Shown in pieces: positions 1 to 11,539 of a stretch of 64,000 nucleotides of DNA (position 1 is the stretch's first letter; every line of letters begins with the position of its first letter). The position numbers and the translations under genes are program-made. Source of the stretch: Diplocarpon mali (lineage: Eukaryota; Ascomycota; Leotiomycetes; Helotiales; Drepanopezizaceae); contig JAENRP010000059.1 of the NCBI GenBank assembly GCA_024741835.1, forward strand, positions 1-64,000, in the 5' to 3' direction. Under the pieces are notes generated by a model. It was not told where the DNA came from, searched no databases, and was given only the letters and a program-made list of their open reading frames with translations.

Positions 1-149
1 GGGAAAGGGAGAGCTCTGGCGTCTGCTGCGACGCGGGTGGAAGGGTGGTGCTCAGGTGTGTGATGCGACGCGGGTTGAGGACCGCGATGGGCGACGCGCT
101 GGCGCGAGGGGAAGAGAGGGAAGAGAGGGCAGAGAGGGGAGGATCTCAC

Positions 150-245
150 CGAATCTCTGGTGCGGACAAAGGAGTCGACGTCGATGGACAGCGTGGCGCC
201 CTCCCGGGGCCTCTCGTCGTCGGGCTTCTTCGAGGCGCGCGGCAT
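150..245 (-). CDS. N-terminal exon of a leftward gene of unknown function (partial)
   Basis: A 32-codon exon starts at an ATG at 245 and ends at 150, directly before a good splice donor (GTGAGA). The remainder of the gene would lie to the left, mostly outside the window. The peptide begins MPRASKKPDDERPREG and ends IDVDSFVRTRDS, which is lysine- and acid-rich at first and then more ordered. I do not recognise the family. The polar start followed by a short Ile/Val/Asp segment suits a cytosolic or nuclear protein. There is no signal peptide. The upstream DNA (246 to about 470) is rich in GGTGAGGT-type repeats, plausible as a 5' leader. Reading through the donor quickly gives low-complexity sequence, which supports an intron there. 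Confidence 0.4.
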
Positions 246-1039
246 GCTGGGTGATGGCCGGAGTGGAGCGGAGAGGTGGCGGTGGTGGTGGTGAGGTGAT
301 GAGGAGTTGACGTGGTGAGGTGGTGAGGTGTTGGTAGAGGGTGAAGGGAGAAGGTGAAGGGTCGAGTGTAGCGCAGTGTGCAGTCCAGTCCAGGCTGCAG
401 AGTTTTCACGCGCCGGGCAGCGCGGCCTTGTGACCAGCAGACCAGAGCCTGGAGACGCCTGAGCCAAGCGAGCCAGCAGCAGCAGCAGCAGCAGCAGCAC
501 CTTCACTACCTCACCACCTCATCACCTCACCACCTCTCCACCACTTCATCACCATCGACGACGTGCCTGCGACCACCAGCACCACCGCCGACCACCATCG
601 CGCGTTGCACCATGGCACCTCCCGTCATCTCGCGCGCGAGCGCCGTCGGTCCGCCTGCCATGCCCTCTCTCTCTTAACCTGGCGCCGCCAGGCCAGACAG
701 CAGGGCCCATCTTGTCGCGCCGCACCCCGTCTGCGGGCTGCCCGCAGACGCCGTGACCGTGACAGCCAGGCTCCGGGTCCGCGACGGCTGGAAAGGGGGG
801 CGCTGGATGCCGAAAAGTCAAGGCCTGAGCTGAGACCCGACTCCCTACATCCCCCCCCCCCACCCACCGTCCGCCAGAGTCTGCAGCCACAACCAGACAC
901 TGGCCCCAGGGGAGGGAGCCCCGAGCCCCGAGCCCCCCGAGTCCATGTCGCGGCGGAGAGTCGGGGCTTGCCAGACCTGAGCTGACGAAGTCATACTTGG
1001 GAGATCTCCAAGACTAGCTGCCTACTTGCTATCCCGACG
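246..1039. other. GC-rich intergenic stretch with microsatellites
   Basis: No convincing gene. The stretch holds a (CAG)n run at 474–499, CCACC/TCACC-rich low-complexity DNA at about 500–600, and a C-tract near 850–862. Open frames exist on both strands (for example 563–985 plus and 549–890 minus). They overlap each other and look like compositional artefacts of GC-rich DNA. Confidence 0.5.
474..499. repeat. (CAG)n microsatellite
   Basis: About nine consecutive CAG units, probably in the 5' flank of the leftward gene starting at 245. Confidence 0.9.
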
Positions 1040-1500
1040 GCTATAAATTTACACACGATGACGTCCCTATCTAAACTACTAAGATTGTTACCAATTGGTC
1101 AAGGCACAATGGAATAGAAATGGTCGATCATCCGCCTTGTAGCCCGGATTTGAATCCTATGGAACACCTTGAGTAGCATCTTCAGAATTCTCAGAATTGG
1201 GTTTATAAATTACATCTAGAACTTGTAGAGATAGAATCTAATCGAGAAGTAAGAGAACTCTTCGAAAAAGCACTTTCAGAAGCTGAAGAAGCTATACCAG
1301 ATAGGATATGTTAGTAGCAGGTAGGAGGCCAAAGCGGGTAAAAGCAGTCTCCCAAGCAGATGGATAGCATACCAAATACTAAGAGATATACCATCTCCTA
1401 CGAAAGTAGAGATACTTGTGATCAACGTTTGAATTCACAAACTAGAAGAAACAATCAAGTTGTTGTCTTGTCATTCATCTTTATATATATATAGGGGTCT
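1040..1500 (+). mobile_element. Decayed Tc1/mariner DNA transposon (3' part)
   Basis: The segment contains the C-terminal part of a Tc1/mariner-type DDE transposase followed by about 120 bp of AT-rich 3' sequence ending near the motif GCGATTCAAACTTGATCGC. I could not find a matching inverted terminal repeat upstream, so the left part seems to be missing and both borders are approximate. Two in-frame TAG codons replace conserved Trp codons. This is the change expected from RIP or cytosine deamination on the opposite strand. Confidence 0.7.
1078..1382 (+). pseudogene. Tc1/mariner transposase C-terminal remnant
   Basis: Reading from 1078 the frame gives the family signature HPPCSPDLNPMEHLE at about 1126–1173, which corresponds to the PPYSPDLNPIEnlW block before the third catalytic acidic residue. 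The next codon (1174–1176) is TAG where the family has Trp. The frame then continues as a charged helix up to AIPDRI. A one-base shift near 1310 moves it to RRPKRVKAVSQADG-stop-HTKY, ending at a natural TAA (1380–1382). The second TAG (1365–1367) again sits where Trp is expected in the family's GWhTKY ending. The copy is therefore inactive: two nonsense codons, one frameshift, and no N-terminal DNA-binding region or earlier catalytic Asp residues. Confidence 0.75.
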
Positions 1501-1657
1501 ACTTATAAAAAGCTAGGGCGATTCAAACTTGATCGCTAGTACTGGACCTACCTCTCCCTCCTCCCTCCAAAGGCCCCTCCCCCAGCCCTCGATCTCTGCC
1601 CTCCAGAGACTCCCTCCAAAGGGCCCTCCCCTAGTCCTCAATCTCACTCTTCCGCTG

Positions 1658-1735
1658 TGCCCTGCCCTGCCCTGCCCTGCCCTGCTTTGACCTGCTCTGC
1701 CCTGCTCTGCTCTGCTCTGCCCTGCCCTGACCTGC
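1658..1735. repeat. CCCTG/CTCTG degenerate pentanucleotide tandem repeat
   Basis: About fifteen imperfect units of CCTGC/TCTGC. It lies in the upstream flank of het-C, and the strong strand asymmetry (C and T on plus) continues from about 1540 to 1800. Confidence 0.85.
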
Positions 1736-2224
1736 CCCCGCCCCGCCTGCGACGGACCTCCCCTGGGATCCGCATCGCCGCCCCCCCTCCTCCCCCCCAG
1801 CAGCAAAGCCCCAAATGCCCTGCTCACTCACCAAACCCCCCCGAGCTTCCGCCCTGCCCGTCGCCGTCGGCAGGGCGCATACGGCGCATGGGCCCATCGC
1901 TGGCAGGGACAATCGGTAAGGCGATCGAGATCCGTCGAATGGTCCGCACAGCTTGGGCGCACAGCTTGCGAAAACCATGGTCAGCCAGGATCGCGGACAG
2001 CCTGTCAGAGCCGGTCCAGAGCAGGCGCAAAATACAAGAGAAGACAGAAGCATCGATACAAGAGGGGGGTAAGAGTCCTTACTCTTCGTTGCCGCCCGGC
2101 GATCGAAGCGCATTGCAACAAGTTGAAAAGCGGTTGGTGGATCTGCCCTCGCGCCACCCTCGCCCGACCGCACCGTATCTCTTCTACCCGTGCGCCGACA
2201 TCCATGCCTCTGGCTGGTCACGGG

Positions 2225-2270
2225 TCTCTTGGCAGTCACGAATCTCTTGGCAGTCACGGATCTCTTGGCA
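2225..2270. repeat. 18-bp tandem repeat, about 2.5 copies
   Basis: Units at 2225–2242 and 2243–2260 start TCTCTTGGCAGTCACG, with a partial third copy at 2261–2270. It lies about 130 bp upstream of the het-C start codon, probably in the promoter or 5' leader. Confidence 0.85.
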
Positions 2271-2398
2271 CGGCCCCGTGCGGCCCTCGGACCAGCACGA
2301 AAAACACTTGGCAGAATCTCCCCCCACCTCCGAATCTTCCATCATCCCCTGCTGCGAGCTTCAACAACACCGCGACCACATCATCACCAAAGACAAAC

Positions 2399-5300
2399 AT
2401 GCCGAGTCTCAGCCCATCGACGCTGCTGCTCTCCGCAGCGCTCGTGCTGCTCCTCGCCGCACCAGCCCATGCCTTCGGAGCCGGGAATATCGCCAGTGTT
2501 GCCAAGATTGAGGGGTCGAACTGTGCGTCCCATGAATCCCAGAGCCCGCGGAACCCATTCATCTGCTAACCCTTCCCCCCCCCCCCCAGGGCGCCATGGA
2601 GATATCGAAGACACCCTCCTCACCCTGCTCATGTCGCGGGGCGCGGGTGGGAAGAAATTCGACAAGATGTCCGTGGCTCGAGTCTACTTTGGCAATTGGC
2701 TCCGGGATTACTGTGAGTGCTCCCCCGCCCGGGGAGAGCGGTGCGGGTCTCAGCTGATGCATTCCATCCAGCCCAGGCGATCGACGTCGGCACCGTCAAG
2801 TACGTCTCGGCCGAGGCCATCCGGATCCTGCTGTGGGTCTTGGGCTTCATGACCTTCGGCTTCGGAACCAAGGAGTTTGAAGTCACCACCGAGCGGCTGG
2901 GCTGCTACCGCCCGGAGGACCACATCGACAACCCCAAAGACTATGCCGACAACATAGATGCGACGCAGTACGACCGGAGACTGCGCGGCCCGGTCGACGA
3001 GCGGGTCGAGCTGGCCGTCGATCCCCAGACCGGGTTGAAGAACTACATTGCCAATGAGCGGGCCGGCATCATGACCTCGGCGCTGCACGTCCGGAAACTC
3101 TTTGGCCGATGCATCCAACTCGGGAGGTCCTACAACCGTAGCCGACGCAAGGATGAGCTCTACGAGTCCCTCCGTCTCCTGGGGACCGGCCTGCACTGTC
3201 TGGAAGATTACTCGGCTCACAGTAACTACACGGAGCTCGCGCTCATCGAGATGGGCGAGCGAGACGTCTTCCCTCACGTGGGCCGCCAGACCAAGATCCG
3301 CCTGCCCGGGGCTCGTGGGGACGTCTATCCCATCGTGACGGGGACCTTCGGCGGCGTGGACTTCCTGCACTCCGTCATGGGCGAGTTCTCCGACAAGGCA
3401 ACCCAGAGCGAGATTCAAGAGCTCGAGGGGACCATCCAGCAGCAGGCCAACGGCGACACCTCGCTGCTGCAGGATCTGCTCGACAAGATTCCCAAGGGCA
3501 TCTTTGGCGACCAGGACGAGGCGGGCAGAGCAGATGAGCTCAAGACCAATGCCACGGCGGCTCAGATGAACCAAGTCCGCGTGTCGCCGCGGGAGCCCGA
3601 GGAGTTCACCATCCAGATGCAGGAGGTCGCCAACGAGATCAAGCCGATCATGGCATGGCACGACGAGATCATGCTGTCCATCACCGAGGCCATCGAGAAG
3701 ATCCCCATCCTGCCGGACCTGATCGAACAGCTGGAGGGTCAGGTCAACGTGTTCGTCTTCTCCCTGATCGCCCCCTTCGTCCTGCCGATCATCAACCAGA
3801 TCAAGAACGAGCTGAACACGGGCTCTTCCGAGATCATACAGAGCAGCAAGGAAAAACAGTTGATCGTGTTCAACGACGACCGCTGCTCGGATCCGACTCA
3901 TTCGATGCTCTCCAAGGATCATTTCTCCAATGTACGTCCCCCTCTCGACGACCGGGCGAAATCGTCACTAACCTGTCAGATCCTCAATGAACCAGCCGGG
4001 AAGATCGCGTCCCAGGTCCTCCGGTGGGTGGTCCCGCAAATCATCCAGTGTATGGATGACGAGCGCGCCGACATCGACCGAACCCTCGACCGCATCATCG
4101 CGGGGGTCTTCCACCACCCGGCTCAGCGCCATCTGGGCGAGGACGGCGCCGCCGACGGCCGGCAGGCCATGTTCGAGGTCGTGGAGCAGTGGTGGCAGTC
4201 CCAGGGCAGTCGCGGGCAAGAGGAGCTTCGCGCCAAGCTCGGCCGCAGAGGTGTCCAGGACGGCGAGAACCACAAGCCCGGCGTTCACGACTCCGGGCAC
4301 GGATGCTGCCAGCCGCTCGGCATGGCCCGCTCGGCCGGCGGTGCGCCCAGGACCGCGGCCGGAGGGCTGCTCGGTGGTCTCGAATCCGCCCTCGGCAAGA
4401 ACTCGGCGGGGGGCTCTCCGGGGGGACCGGGTGGCCAGGATAGAATCCACCAAGGGATCAGCGACTTCGCCAGCGACGCAGCCGGTGGAGGAGCTCTCGG
4501 TGGGCTGGTCGGTGCCCTCGCAGGAGGGGTCGGCGGCTCTCTCCTCAGCGGGGCATTCGGTGGGCGCGACGACGACGACGACGACGACGGCCAACCCAAG
4601 GTCAACAAGTATTCCCAACAAGGCTACAACGCCTCCGGCGAGTACCAGCACACCACGGCCGCGTACGGTCGCGCGGGCAACAACTACGCGCAGGCCGAGT
4701 ACACGCAGACCCAGCGCCCGGACGGAGGTCGTCGGACTGAATACCAGCGCTTCGAGCAGAATGAGGACGGGCACGCCAGCCGCTTCGAGCAGCGGAGCGA
4801 CGAGCGACCCGGTTACGGCGGGGGCTACGCGCAGACGGAGCGTCAGGAATACAATGCGCCGGGCGGGTTCGGTGGAGGTGGCTACCAGGAGCCTCCCAGA
4901 CCAGAGTTTGGCGGGGGAAGTGGCGGATATGGCGAGCCCCCTCGCCCGGAATTCGGTGGCGGGTACGGCGAGCCTCCCAGGCCTGAGTTTGGCGGGGGGA
5001 GAGGCGGATATGGCGAACCCCCCCGCCCGGAATTCGGTGGCGGGTACGGCGAGCCTCCCAGGCAGGAATACGGCCAGCGTGGTGGCTTCGACGAGCCCCC
5101 TCGCCGAGAACCGGGCGGTGGCTACGGGCAGCCCGGCCGACAAGAATATGGACAGCCGCAGCCAGGATATGGGCAGGCCTGGGGCGATGGGCCGCCACCT
5201 CGCCAACAGTACGGCGGCCAGTCTCAGCGCCGCGGTTCGCACTCGAGCAACGAGGGCAAGCGAGGCAACCGACGCAGCAGCAGCCGCGAGAGGAAGCGAA

Positions 5301-5461
5301 GCGGGAGTCACGAGCGCAAGAAGCACCACAAGTCGAGGGATGGCTCGAACGAGCGCCGAGATCGACGCGAGAGCTCGGATAGTGACGAGGAGAAGAAGCA
5401 GCGGCGACGGAGGGAGAGGTCACGGGATAGCGATGACGAGAGGAGGGAGAGACGGTGGTAG
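2399..5461 (+). CDS. het-C: HET-C heterokaryon-incompatibility protein
   Basis: Four exons: 2399–2522, 2590–2712, 2772–3931 and 3980–5461, coding for about 962 residues. All introns follow GT–AG, and the joins restore the conserved stretches EGSNWRHGDIED, FGNWLRDYSQAIDVG and DHFSNILNEPAGK. The ATG at 2399 opens a signal peptide (about residues 1–22, hydrophobic LLLSAALVLLLAAPAHA). The Het-C domain follows (about residues 25–560) with the typical LGTGLHCLEDYSAHSNYTE and MGERDVFPHVGR blocks. The C-terminal third is low complexity: Gly-rich, an Asp run encoded by (GAC)n at about 4567–4588, GYGEPPRPEFGGG-type repeats, then an Arg/Ser/Glu-rich tail. Length and glycine-rich tail match Neurospora HET-C, a secretory-pathway/plasma-membrane protein whose allelic differences trigger vegetative incompatibility. 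The Arg/Ser tail looks longer than I would expect. No disruptions were seen. Confidence 0.93.
4858..5170 (+). repeat. In-frame coding repeats in HET-C (GYGEPPRPEFGGG type)
   Basis: Six to seven imperfect copies of a 36–57 nt unit encoding Gly-Tyr-Gly-Glu-Pro-Pro-Arg-Pro-Glu-Phe-Gly-Gly. Two neighbouring units (about 4915–4972 and 4975–5050) are nearly identical, which points to recent unit duplication and likely length polymorphism. Confidence 0.85.
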
Positions 5462-7063
5462 ATCTTGCTTGGAGTTGGGGTGACGTGGGGAGATGGTGGG
5501 GTGAGGCGACGAGGCAACACAGCGGATAGGGAATTGGAAAGCTGGGATTCCATCTGGTGGGCGAAGGTCGGCAGAGGGGTTCATTCTGGAAGGGAGCTGG
5601 TCCTTGACGGGTTCTTGCCTCCTTGCTTACTCTTCTCCTGTCAAAAGGCTAGCAGCCCTCGCGCAAATCGACGGCGAAGATCTCCCCATCTCCCAATCCA
5701 AGTGAGAAGCCAGTCCCTCCCCGCGCCGGGTAAACTGTGAAGCGTGAAGATGGGAATGACGGACTGGTCCAGACATGATGGCCCGGAGCTCCACCGTCGG
5801 TTATAGTCACTGTTGGTCAGTCGATGTGAGTCATCACAACCCGCCACATTTCCGGGCGAGGAGATTGATCAGAGTGAGAGGTGCAATACTCAGAACCTAC
5901 CTCTGCTAACGACTAGGGCGAAACGACTGCGCCAGGCCACGCCGTCTCACAGCTGGGAAGACCGAAGTAGCAGAATAGACTCACTGGATCAGTCGTTTCT
6001 ACGTTGGACGTCAATACAGCGTGATGGGCCTACTAATCGCATCACCCAGTGACAAGTTCTACCACAGAGTGCACAGGGGAGGGGGGTGATGTATCTAGCT
6101 CCTGGCTGGGGGGAGGTGCGGCAGATGCAGCCGAGACCACACTCGAGAGAATCTGCGGGCGCCGCTCGGTGGTGTTGGCCGCGAGGCTCGCTCGGTGGAT
6201 ACAGGCTCTCAGCGAGCCGATGCTCCTGTTTGTCATGTTCGTTGCGGCTGGTGGGTTGCGGCTCGTCTGGCGCGAGGCACGGCGCTGCTCCGTCATCCTG
6301 GCCCGACGAAGGGCTGCTGTGTCCGACGGCGAGGCAATCCACTCGGCCGTGCGAGCGATCCTGCTGCGGAGTGAGAAGGCAGGGTGGCGACAGGGTTGGT
6401 CTGGTCTGGTCTTTGAAGCAGGGCGAGAGGGAGGGGCAGCGTCTTCTTCTCTCTTCTCTCTTTTGCTTCTGCTTCTGCTTCTGCTTCTGCTTCTGCTGCT
6501 TCTCCCTTTTCCAGTCGACAGCGCTGGTGCGCCGTCGAGAGGTACGGATGACGCTGGCAGGATCGGGGCCGGCTTGCTCGGACGCGACGAGCGTTGCGCC
6601 CCTGTTCCCGCGGGAGGTGGGCGAGGCGGTGGACCGGGCCATACATGCGTGCGTGACGACCCTCCGTGGGAATGCGACCGTCGCCTTGGGGAATCACTCA
6701 GGAGGTATGGTGACCAGCGAGCCTCTCTGTGGTGAGATTTCGGCAAGACAACCTCGAGTCGACGGGAGGAGCTTCAAAGGGTGTGTCTAGCCCGGTCCAT
6801 GTAGGTCGCAGCAGTGGACTGGAGCTCGGCCCTCGGAACTGTCATACTCGTCTCTTTTGCCAGTATATGTGTGTGTGTGTACTTTAGGATAAGCAACGGC
6901 AACTGTTTATTCTGTTTGAGTATGTTACCATCTACTCCATGGATCATCCATTCCGGCATTCTGCATATCCAACACGGACCTTTTCCCCATCGTATACATC
7001 AAGAGGTGGGTATCTGACTCGCCACAAACGCCAAGTTCACGCCTTCCCGGCCTTCCTCACCTC
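5462..7063. other. Intergenic region with overlapping GC-rich open frames and a CTTCTG microsatellite
   Basis: Between het-C and the 3' end of the ankyrin/CorA gene. A (CTTCTG)n run lies at about 6466–6500. Long frames are open on both strands over 5989–6790 (217–234 codons each). Most begin with non-ATG codons, they overlap, and they encode poly-Leu on one strand and poly-Arg/Ser on the other through the microsatellite. None resembles a known protein, so I do not call a gene. Confidence 0.5.
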
Positions 7064-10000
7064 TCAACCTCGTTCCAAGTCCCCACTGACCCTCTTCATT
7101 CTAAAGCCCGTAGCCTTCTGCTTCGCCTCCGGCCTCGCCACAGGAGCTTGCCGGGTGGAGGTAGAGAACCTCTCGTGTACCCACTCGGTTTCGACGCTCT
7201 TCCGCGTGCTTCTCGCAACGCTCAGCGCTTGTGCGAAGTGGAGCATGTCCAGACTGCCCTCCCCGGGCCCCCCGATCGCAGCTCTCTCTCGACGCAGCCG
7301 TCTCTGGGTGAAGGATCGCCTGGCCCGTCGGAACAGGTGCCCAATGTCGTCTAAGCTGAGGGCGACAACGATCAGGGGGATCGAGACAGCGAAGCCGATG
7401 CCGAACATGTATTTGCTGACATATCCTAGAGGCAAGCTTGGGCCGGCGTCGCTGCGCGGGAATTCGCGGATGTTGATCGCGAAGAAGGCGGCAATGAACG
7501 ACAGCGGCAGGAATACGATGGTGACGATGGTGAACACCATAATGGTCTGGCTCTGCCTGGCCGTCCCAGCCGCTTGGTCTCGGGCAAAGCGCGCCTCGAA
7601 AGCATTGGCATGTTTTTGTTTCAGATCCAGCATGTCAGTGATGGACTTGTAGATGCGTTCGGCCTGGCGATCCATCCGCTCGATGTCTTTGAGGTGAACA
7701 TCGATAGTCTTGAGCTGGTCTCGGAATCGTTTCTTGACCTCCTGCTGGGATCTGTGCTCGTCTCCGTAGATCTCACTGACGGCGTCTTGGAGATCCGGCA
7801 GCACATTCTTCTGGTCGTCGAGCACTTTAGCGATCATGTTCAGCTCGTCACGGATGTCCTTCGTCTCTGCCAAGAGGTTTGTTTCCTGGCCGATGTCGAG
7901 AAGCTTGTCGATGAAGGGCGGGTTCCGCATGAGCTCTTCCATCCTGAACTTCTCTTCTTCCTTGTCCCAGTCCTTGTAATCGGTCTCGTGCTTCATCTCA
8001 GCCTCGGTCGTGCCGTGCTCGATAAACCGGGAGAATCGATGCGGCCTGCGATGGTGCTGGAGCCAGACTGACGCTTGAGCCGAGGCTTCGTTGAACTCTT
8101 TGAAGAGCACGGTCTCTCTGTCAGTTGCGCTGCCGATACTCGATTCGAACATATCCAAGAACTGATACTCATCGTCGCCCATCCGATGCCTGTCAAACAC
8201 GCCGGTGCAGCGACCCGTGATAATCATCGCTAGGTCGTAGACCGATTTGACTGGCTCGCGGGTCTTGCTGTTGATGTCTTCGATGACGCTGTCCAGAACA
8301 TTAAGAGGGTCGTTCTTGGGTTGTTGCCATCGCTGAGGGAAGCTGGTAACTATAAGATCTCTCCCCAACACCCACATCCACAACTGATCCACCATGACGA
8401 TCTTTGGATCGAGGTCTGACTCTACTTGATCTTTGCTTTTCAGTTGGTATCGATAAACAACCTGATCTTGCCCAGTGTTAGTATTTCTCTTGACAGAAGT
8501 CCAGAGGCCGGGCCAGCCGCGACGGCCTGAGAACAGTCTAGCATTTCCCGGGGGCATAGCAAACCTTGGTCTCTGCTCTTGGTATCGATATTATGATAGA
8601 AAAACTGGTCCAGTGTGCGTCGGACGTGCAGGGATACGGTAGAAGTCGCAAGATGGGCCCTGATCAACATCTCGTCGTAGGTAGCAGACTTGCCAGGGTA
8701 TTGGCAAAGAGGGAGCCGCATAGCTTCGGCTCGCTCAATAGCTTCCTGCATCTCTTGCCGGCGCCGCGTGCTTTCGAAATGAAGATATGGCATGAAGGTA
8801 AAAACATTAGCTTTCGGCTGCATGGGCTCTCTGCGAGTGGGAGTGCTGGGGCCACGAGCGTCACCAGGCTGGTTCGTTCTCCCTGCATAGATCAGCTTTG
8901 TGGCTTCGTAGTCTCTGAGGAAATGCCCAGGGACAAGTTTCCATGGGCTAATCATGAGTCTGAAGCAGAAGGAGTGGATCTCGAAATTTTCAGACATCCA
9001 AGTAGTTGGGAATATTCAGCCTGGCAGAGGCTACCCGATTTCATTGGGCCCAGCAGATTTTCGAATGAGATCACGAGGTATTTGACGAGTAAATGCGCAA
9101 AGCACTTACTAGGCGTATCTTTACCTTTGCCAGGCGTATCGTTCGGCTTGGGAGATTTGTTGCCCTTGGCTTGCGTCTTCTTTCCCTTCTCTTTGTGGTT
9201 TTCTTTGCCGTGAGAGGCCTTGGAGAAATCATTGCTATCCTCGAGAGACACTGAGCTTCTAGACATCGGTTTGGGCGAATCTCTAGTATGCGCTCCGTTG
9301 ATGGTAATCTTGGGAGGACTCTTCTCATCCCTCGTCTCATGATTGCTTGACGAAACACGGGCCGCTCTCGTCGAGCTTTGACAGAGCGGGCGCATGAAGT
9401 GAGAATGGCTCTGCTGCCCTCGATGCTGGTGCGAGAAGGACCTCTCCAGAGCTTTGAACCCTTCAACGTCACTTGAACCTTCCTCGATGAACATCTTTGT
9501 GAGTAAAACCTCGATCCAAGCCATGTTGTTCGCAGGGAGGTGAATCCACCGAAAATGCGAAGCCTTGTCGTCATTGGGGAGTATGGTCATCTTTGGTTTT
9601 CGTGGATTGACTGGATCACGGCCATAGAGCAGCTCTAGACACACATCAGCACTTGAGTCCGCTCTTCCAGATGACTTCCATACCATAGACCGTAGGTCTC
9701 TTGACCCGATTCTCGTTGTGAAAGTTCCCGAAATCCACAATAGTAGCATTGAACCCATTGCTAGCCCCCAGTGCATCCTCGGACAAAGTTTCCATGTGAT
9801 TGAACGGTGCAAGTAGATTGACGATGTCTTTGTGTCGGTTCTGGGCGGCTCGTAGAAATGGAGTGCTCCCAAAGGTATCCCTGGCTGCGCGCTTGATGTC
9901 GTTTCTCTCCAGCAGACACTTGACCACTGCCAAGTGTCCTCCTTGAGCGGCCAGGTGAAGAGGCGTCATACCGTTGAGCAGTTTGGCGTTGATATCAGAT

Positions 10001-10863
10001 CCCGCTCCAACCAGGATCCGCACAATGTTCTCGCACCCAACCTCGCACGCGTTGTGCAGAGGGGTCCATCCTCCATCACTCTTGGCGGTAATATCTCCAC
10101 CGTGCCTGAGAAGTAGCTCGACAATGTCATCCCAGCCATGCGCGGCAGCAAGATGTAGGCTGGTCTTCCCTCGGAATTCGGCAGCATGCACGCTTGCTCG
10201 CGGTAATCTCGATCGCGTGAGGAGAAGCTCTGCGAGATGCGTTTTCCCAGTCGCACAAGCCCAATGTAACGGTGATCGGCCCAGTTTGTCCTGTCCTTGC
10301 TCCCCATCGATGTGTATGTTCTCCTTCAGCAAGAGTTCAATCACCGAATCACCCCAATTGCATTGCTTGTCGGCGCCGAGATTATGCAGCACGTTCCTCC
10401 CCCGCTCATCCTTCGCATTGACATCTGCGCCCTTGACAATCAACGAGTTCAAGATATGCCAATGGTTCTGCCAGGCCGCAGTCATCAATGCCGTTCGCCC
10501 CTTCTTGTCTGCCGTCTCTGCATTTGCGCCGTGCTCCAAAAGCAGGTGTACGATGCCAATATGATTCCTCTCTACAGCCTTGAACAATGGAGAAAGCCTA
10601 TTGCCACTCGCGCCATCCGGTCGTGCCCCCTCGGCGAGAAGATATTGCGTGGCGCCAATCTTTCCTTTCTCTGCGCTCCGTACGAGTCCGATTCGAAGGA
10701 AGTTTTCGTTCAGTTGATTCTTCTGCTTCGCCCAATCGATTATCTGGCGCAGTTTGTCGACGTCGTTGCTCTCTGCCGCGCGGAGCAGATGAGGCTCAAG
10801 ACGTTCATTGTGGTCCGAGGATCGAGACCTTGACCTCGAGAATCGTTCGCCTGCTGCCTCCAT
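7064..10863 (-). CDS. Ankyrin-repeat protein with C-terminal CorA-like magnesium-transporter domain
   Basis: Model: exons 10863–9684, 9634–9110, 8882–8565 and 8466–7064, about 1141 residues. The ATG at 10863 is the first Met; the frame is open upstream but has no ATG. Residues about 25–350 hold eight to ten ankyrin repeats (for example RTALMTAAWQNHWHILNSL and MTPLHLAAQGGHLAVVKCLL). A middle region with conserved MPYLHFES and RRTLDQFFYHN blocks follows. The C-terminal part has a long helical stalk and two transmembrane helices near residues 940–1020 (TIVFLPLSFIAAFFAINI and MFGIGFAVSIPLIVVALSL). This layout matches fungal CorA/ZntB-like proteins fused to ankyrin repeats. The usual GMN motif between the helices is not evident, so ion transport is uncertain. 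Introns 1 and 3 restore conserved sequence well. Intron 2 (8883–9109, 227 nt) is long and may contain a further exon. Confidence 0.85.
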
Positions 10864-11539
10864 CTCTGGAATGCCTGATCTGAAGCTGTCCGAAAGGTGC
10901 CCTGGCTGGCTACCCAAGACTGCGCATAGTATCCACCTGATCCGCCTGGAGATGAGAATGGATGCGAATTGGCGCAGCAAGAACTGCGCGGCAATCGAGA
11001 ATCTCGATTGCCGCCATCGTGGTAGCGGTCTGCTGCAGCCAAGAATCTGAAGCTCAGCTCTTGCGGCACAGACAAGGCTCTATCTATACCAAGGCTTGTC
11101 ATGAGCTTAATTCAGACGACAAAGCTAAATCTCTCATCGCATCTTCGGACACATTGAGTTTCTCGCACACATCAAGTTATCGCTCCGTTGCTTGGGAAGA
11201 AATCGGAAATGCACGATCATTCCGGTACCTGCGGTGGCATCGAACCAGAACATCTGCAGAGACTCTGTCTGCTAGCTAGAATTCCGAAATCCCGCACGGC
11301 AAGCGATTCCCCGAATACTAATCAGAAACTCTTCCCAAGCAGTCAGCATCTCTTCGGCCGCCTCATGGAAAAACTTGCTGATACTCTGTACTCAGCTGGA
11401 GCTGGAGCTGGGGCATGCCGTATCATGCAAAAATCTGCCGCCCAGACATCTTGGACTCTAGGCTATGTGAAACATACCCCAGATCCGATGAATGCGAGCC
11501 GGCACGTTTTGGGATAGTGATCTGTAGTGGTTCTTGTTC
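10864..11539. other. Intergenic region, no gene seen
   Basis: Upstream flank of the ankyrin/CorA gene and downstream flank of the small coiled-coil gene. Only short unsupported frames. A short GGAGCT repeat lies at about 11395–11412. Confidence 0.5.

Noticed and set aside
2750..3922. 390-codon minus-strand open frame opposite het-C exon 3
   Set aside because: Antisense shadow of a strongly supported exon; no recognisable domain.
3968..5329. 453-codon open frame on the minus strand across the het-C C-terminal region
   Set aside because: It is the complement of GC-rich, repetitive coding sequence. The product is Ala/Arg/Val low complexity with no family features, and het-C on the other strand is certain.
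5989..6790. Four overlapping open frames of 217–234 codons
   Set aside because: They occupy both strands of the same GC-rich DNA, run through a CTTCTG microsatellite, mostly lack ATG starts and match nothing I know.
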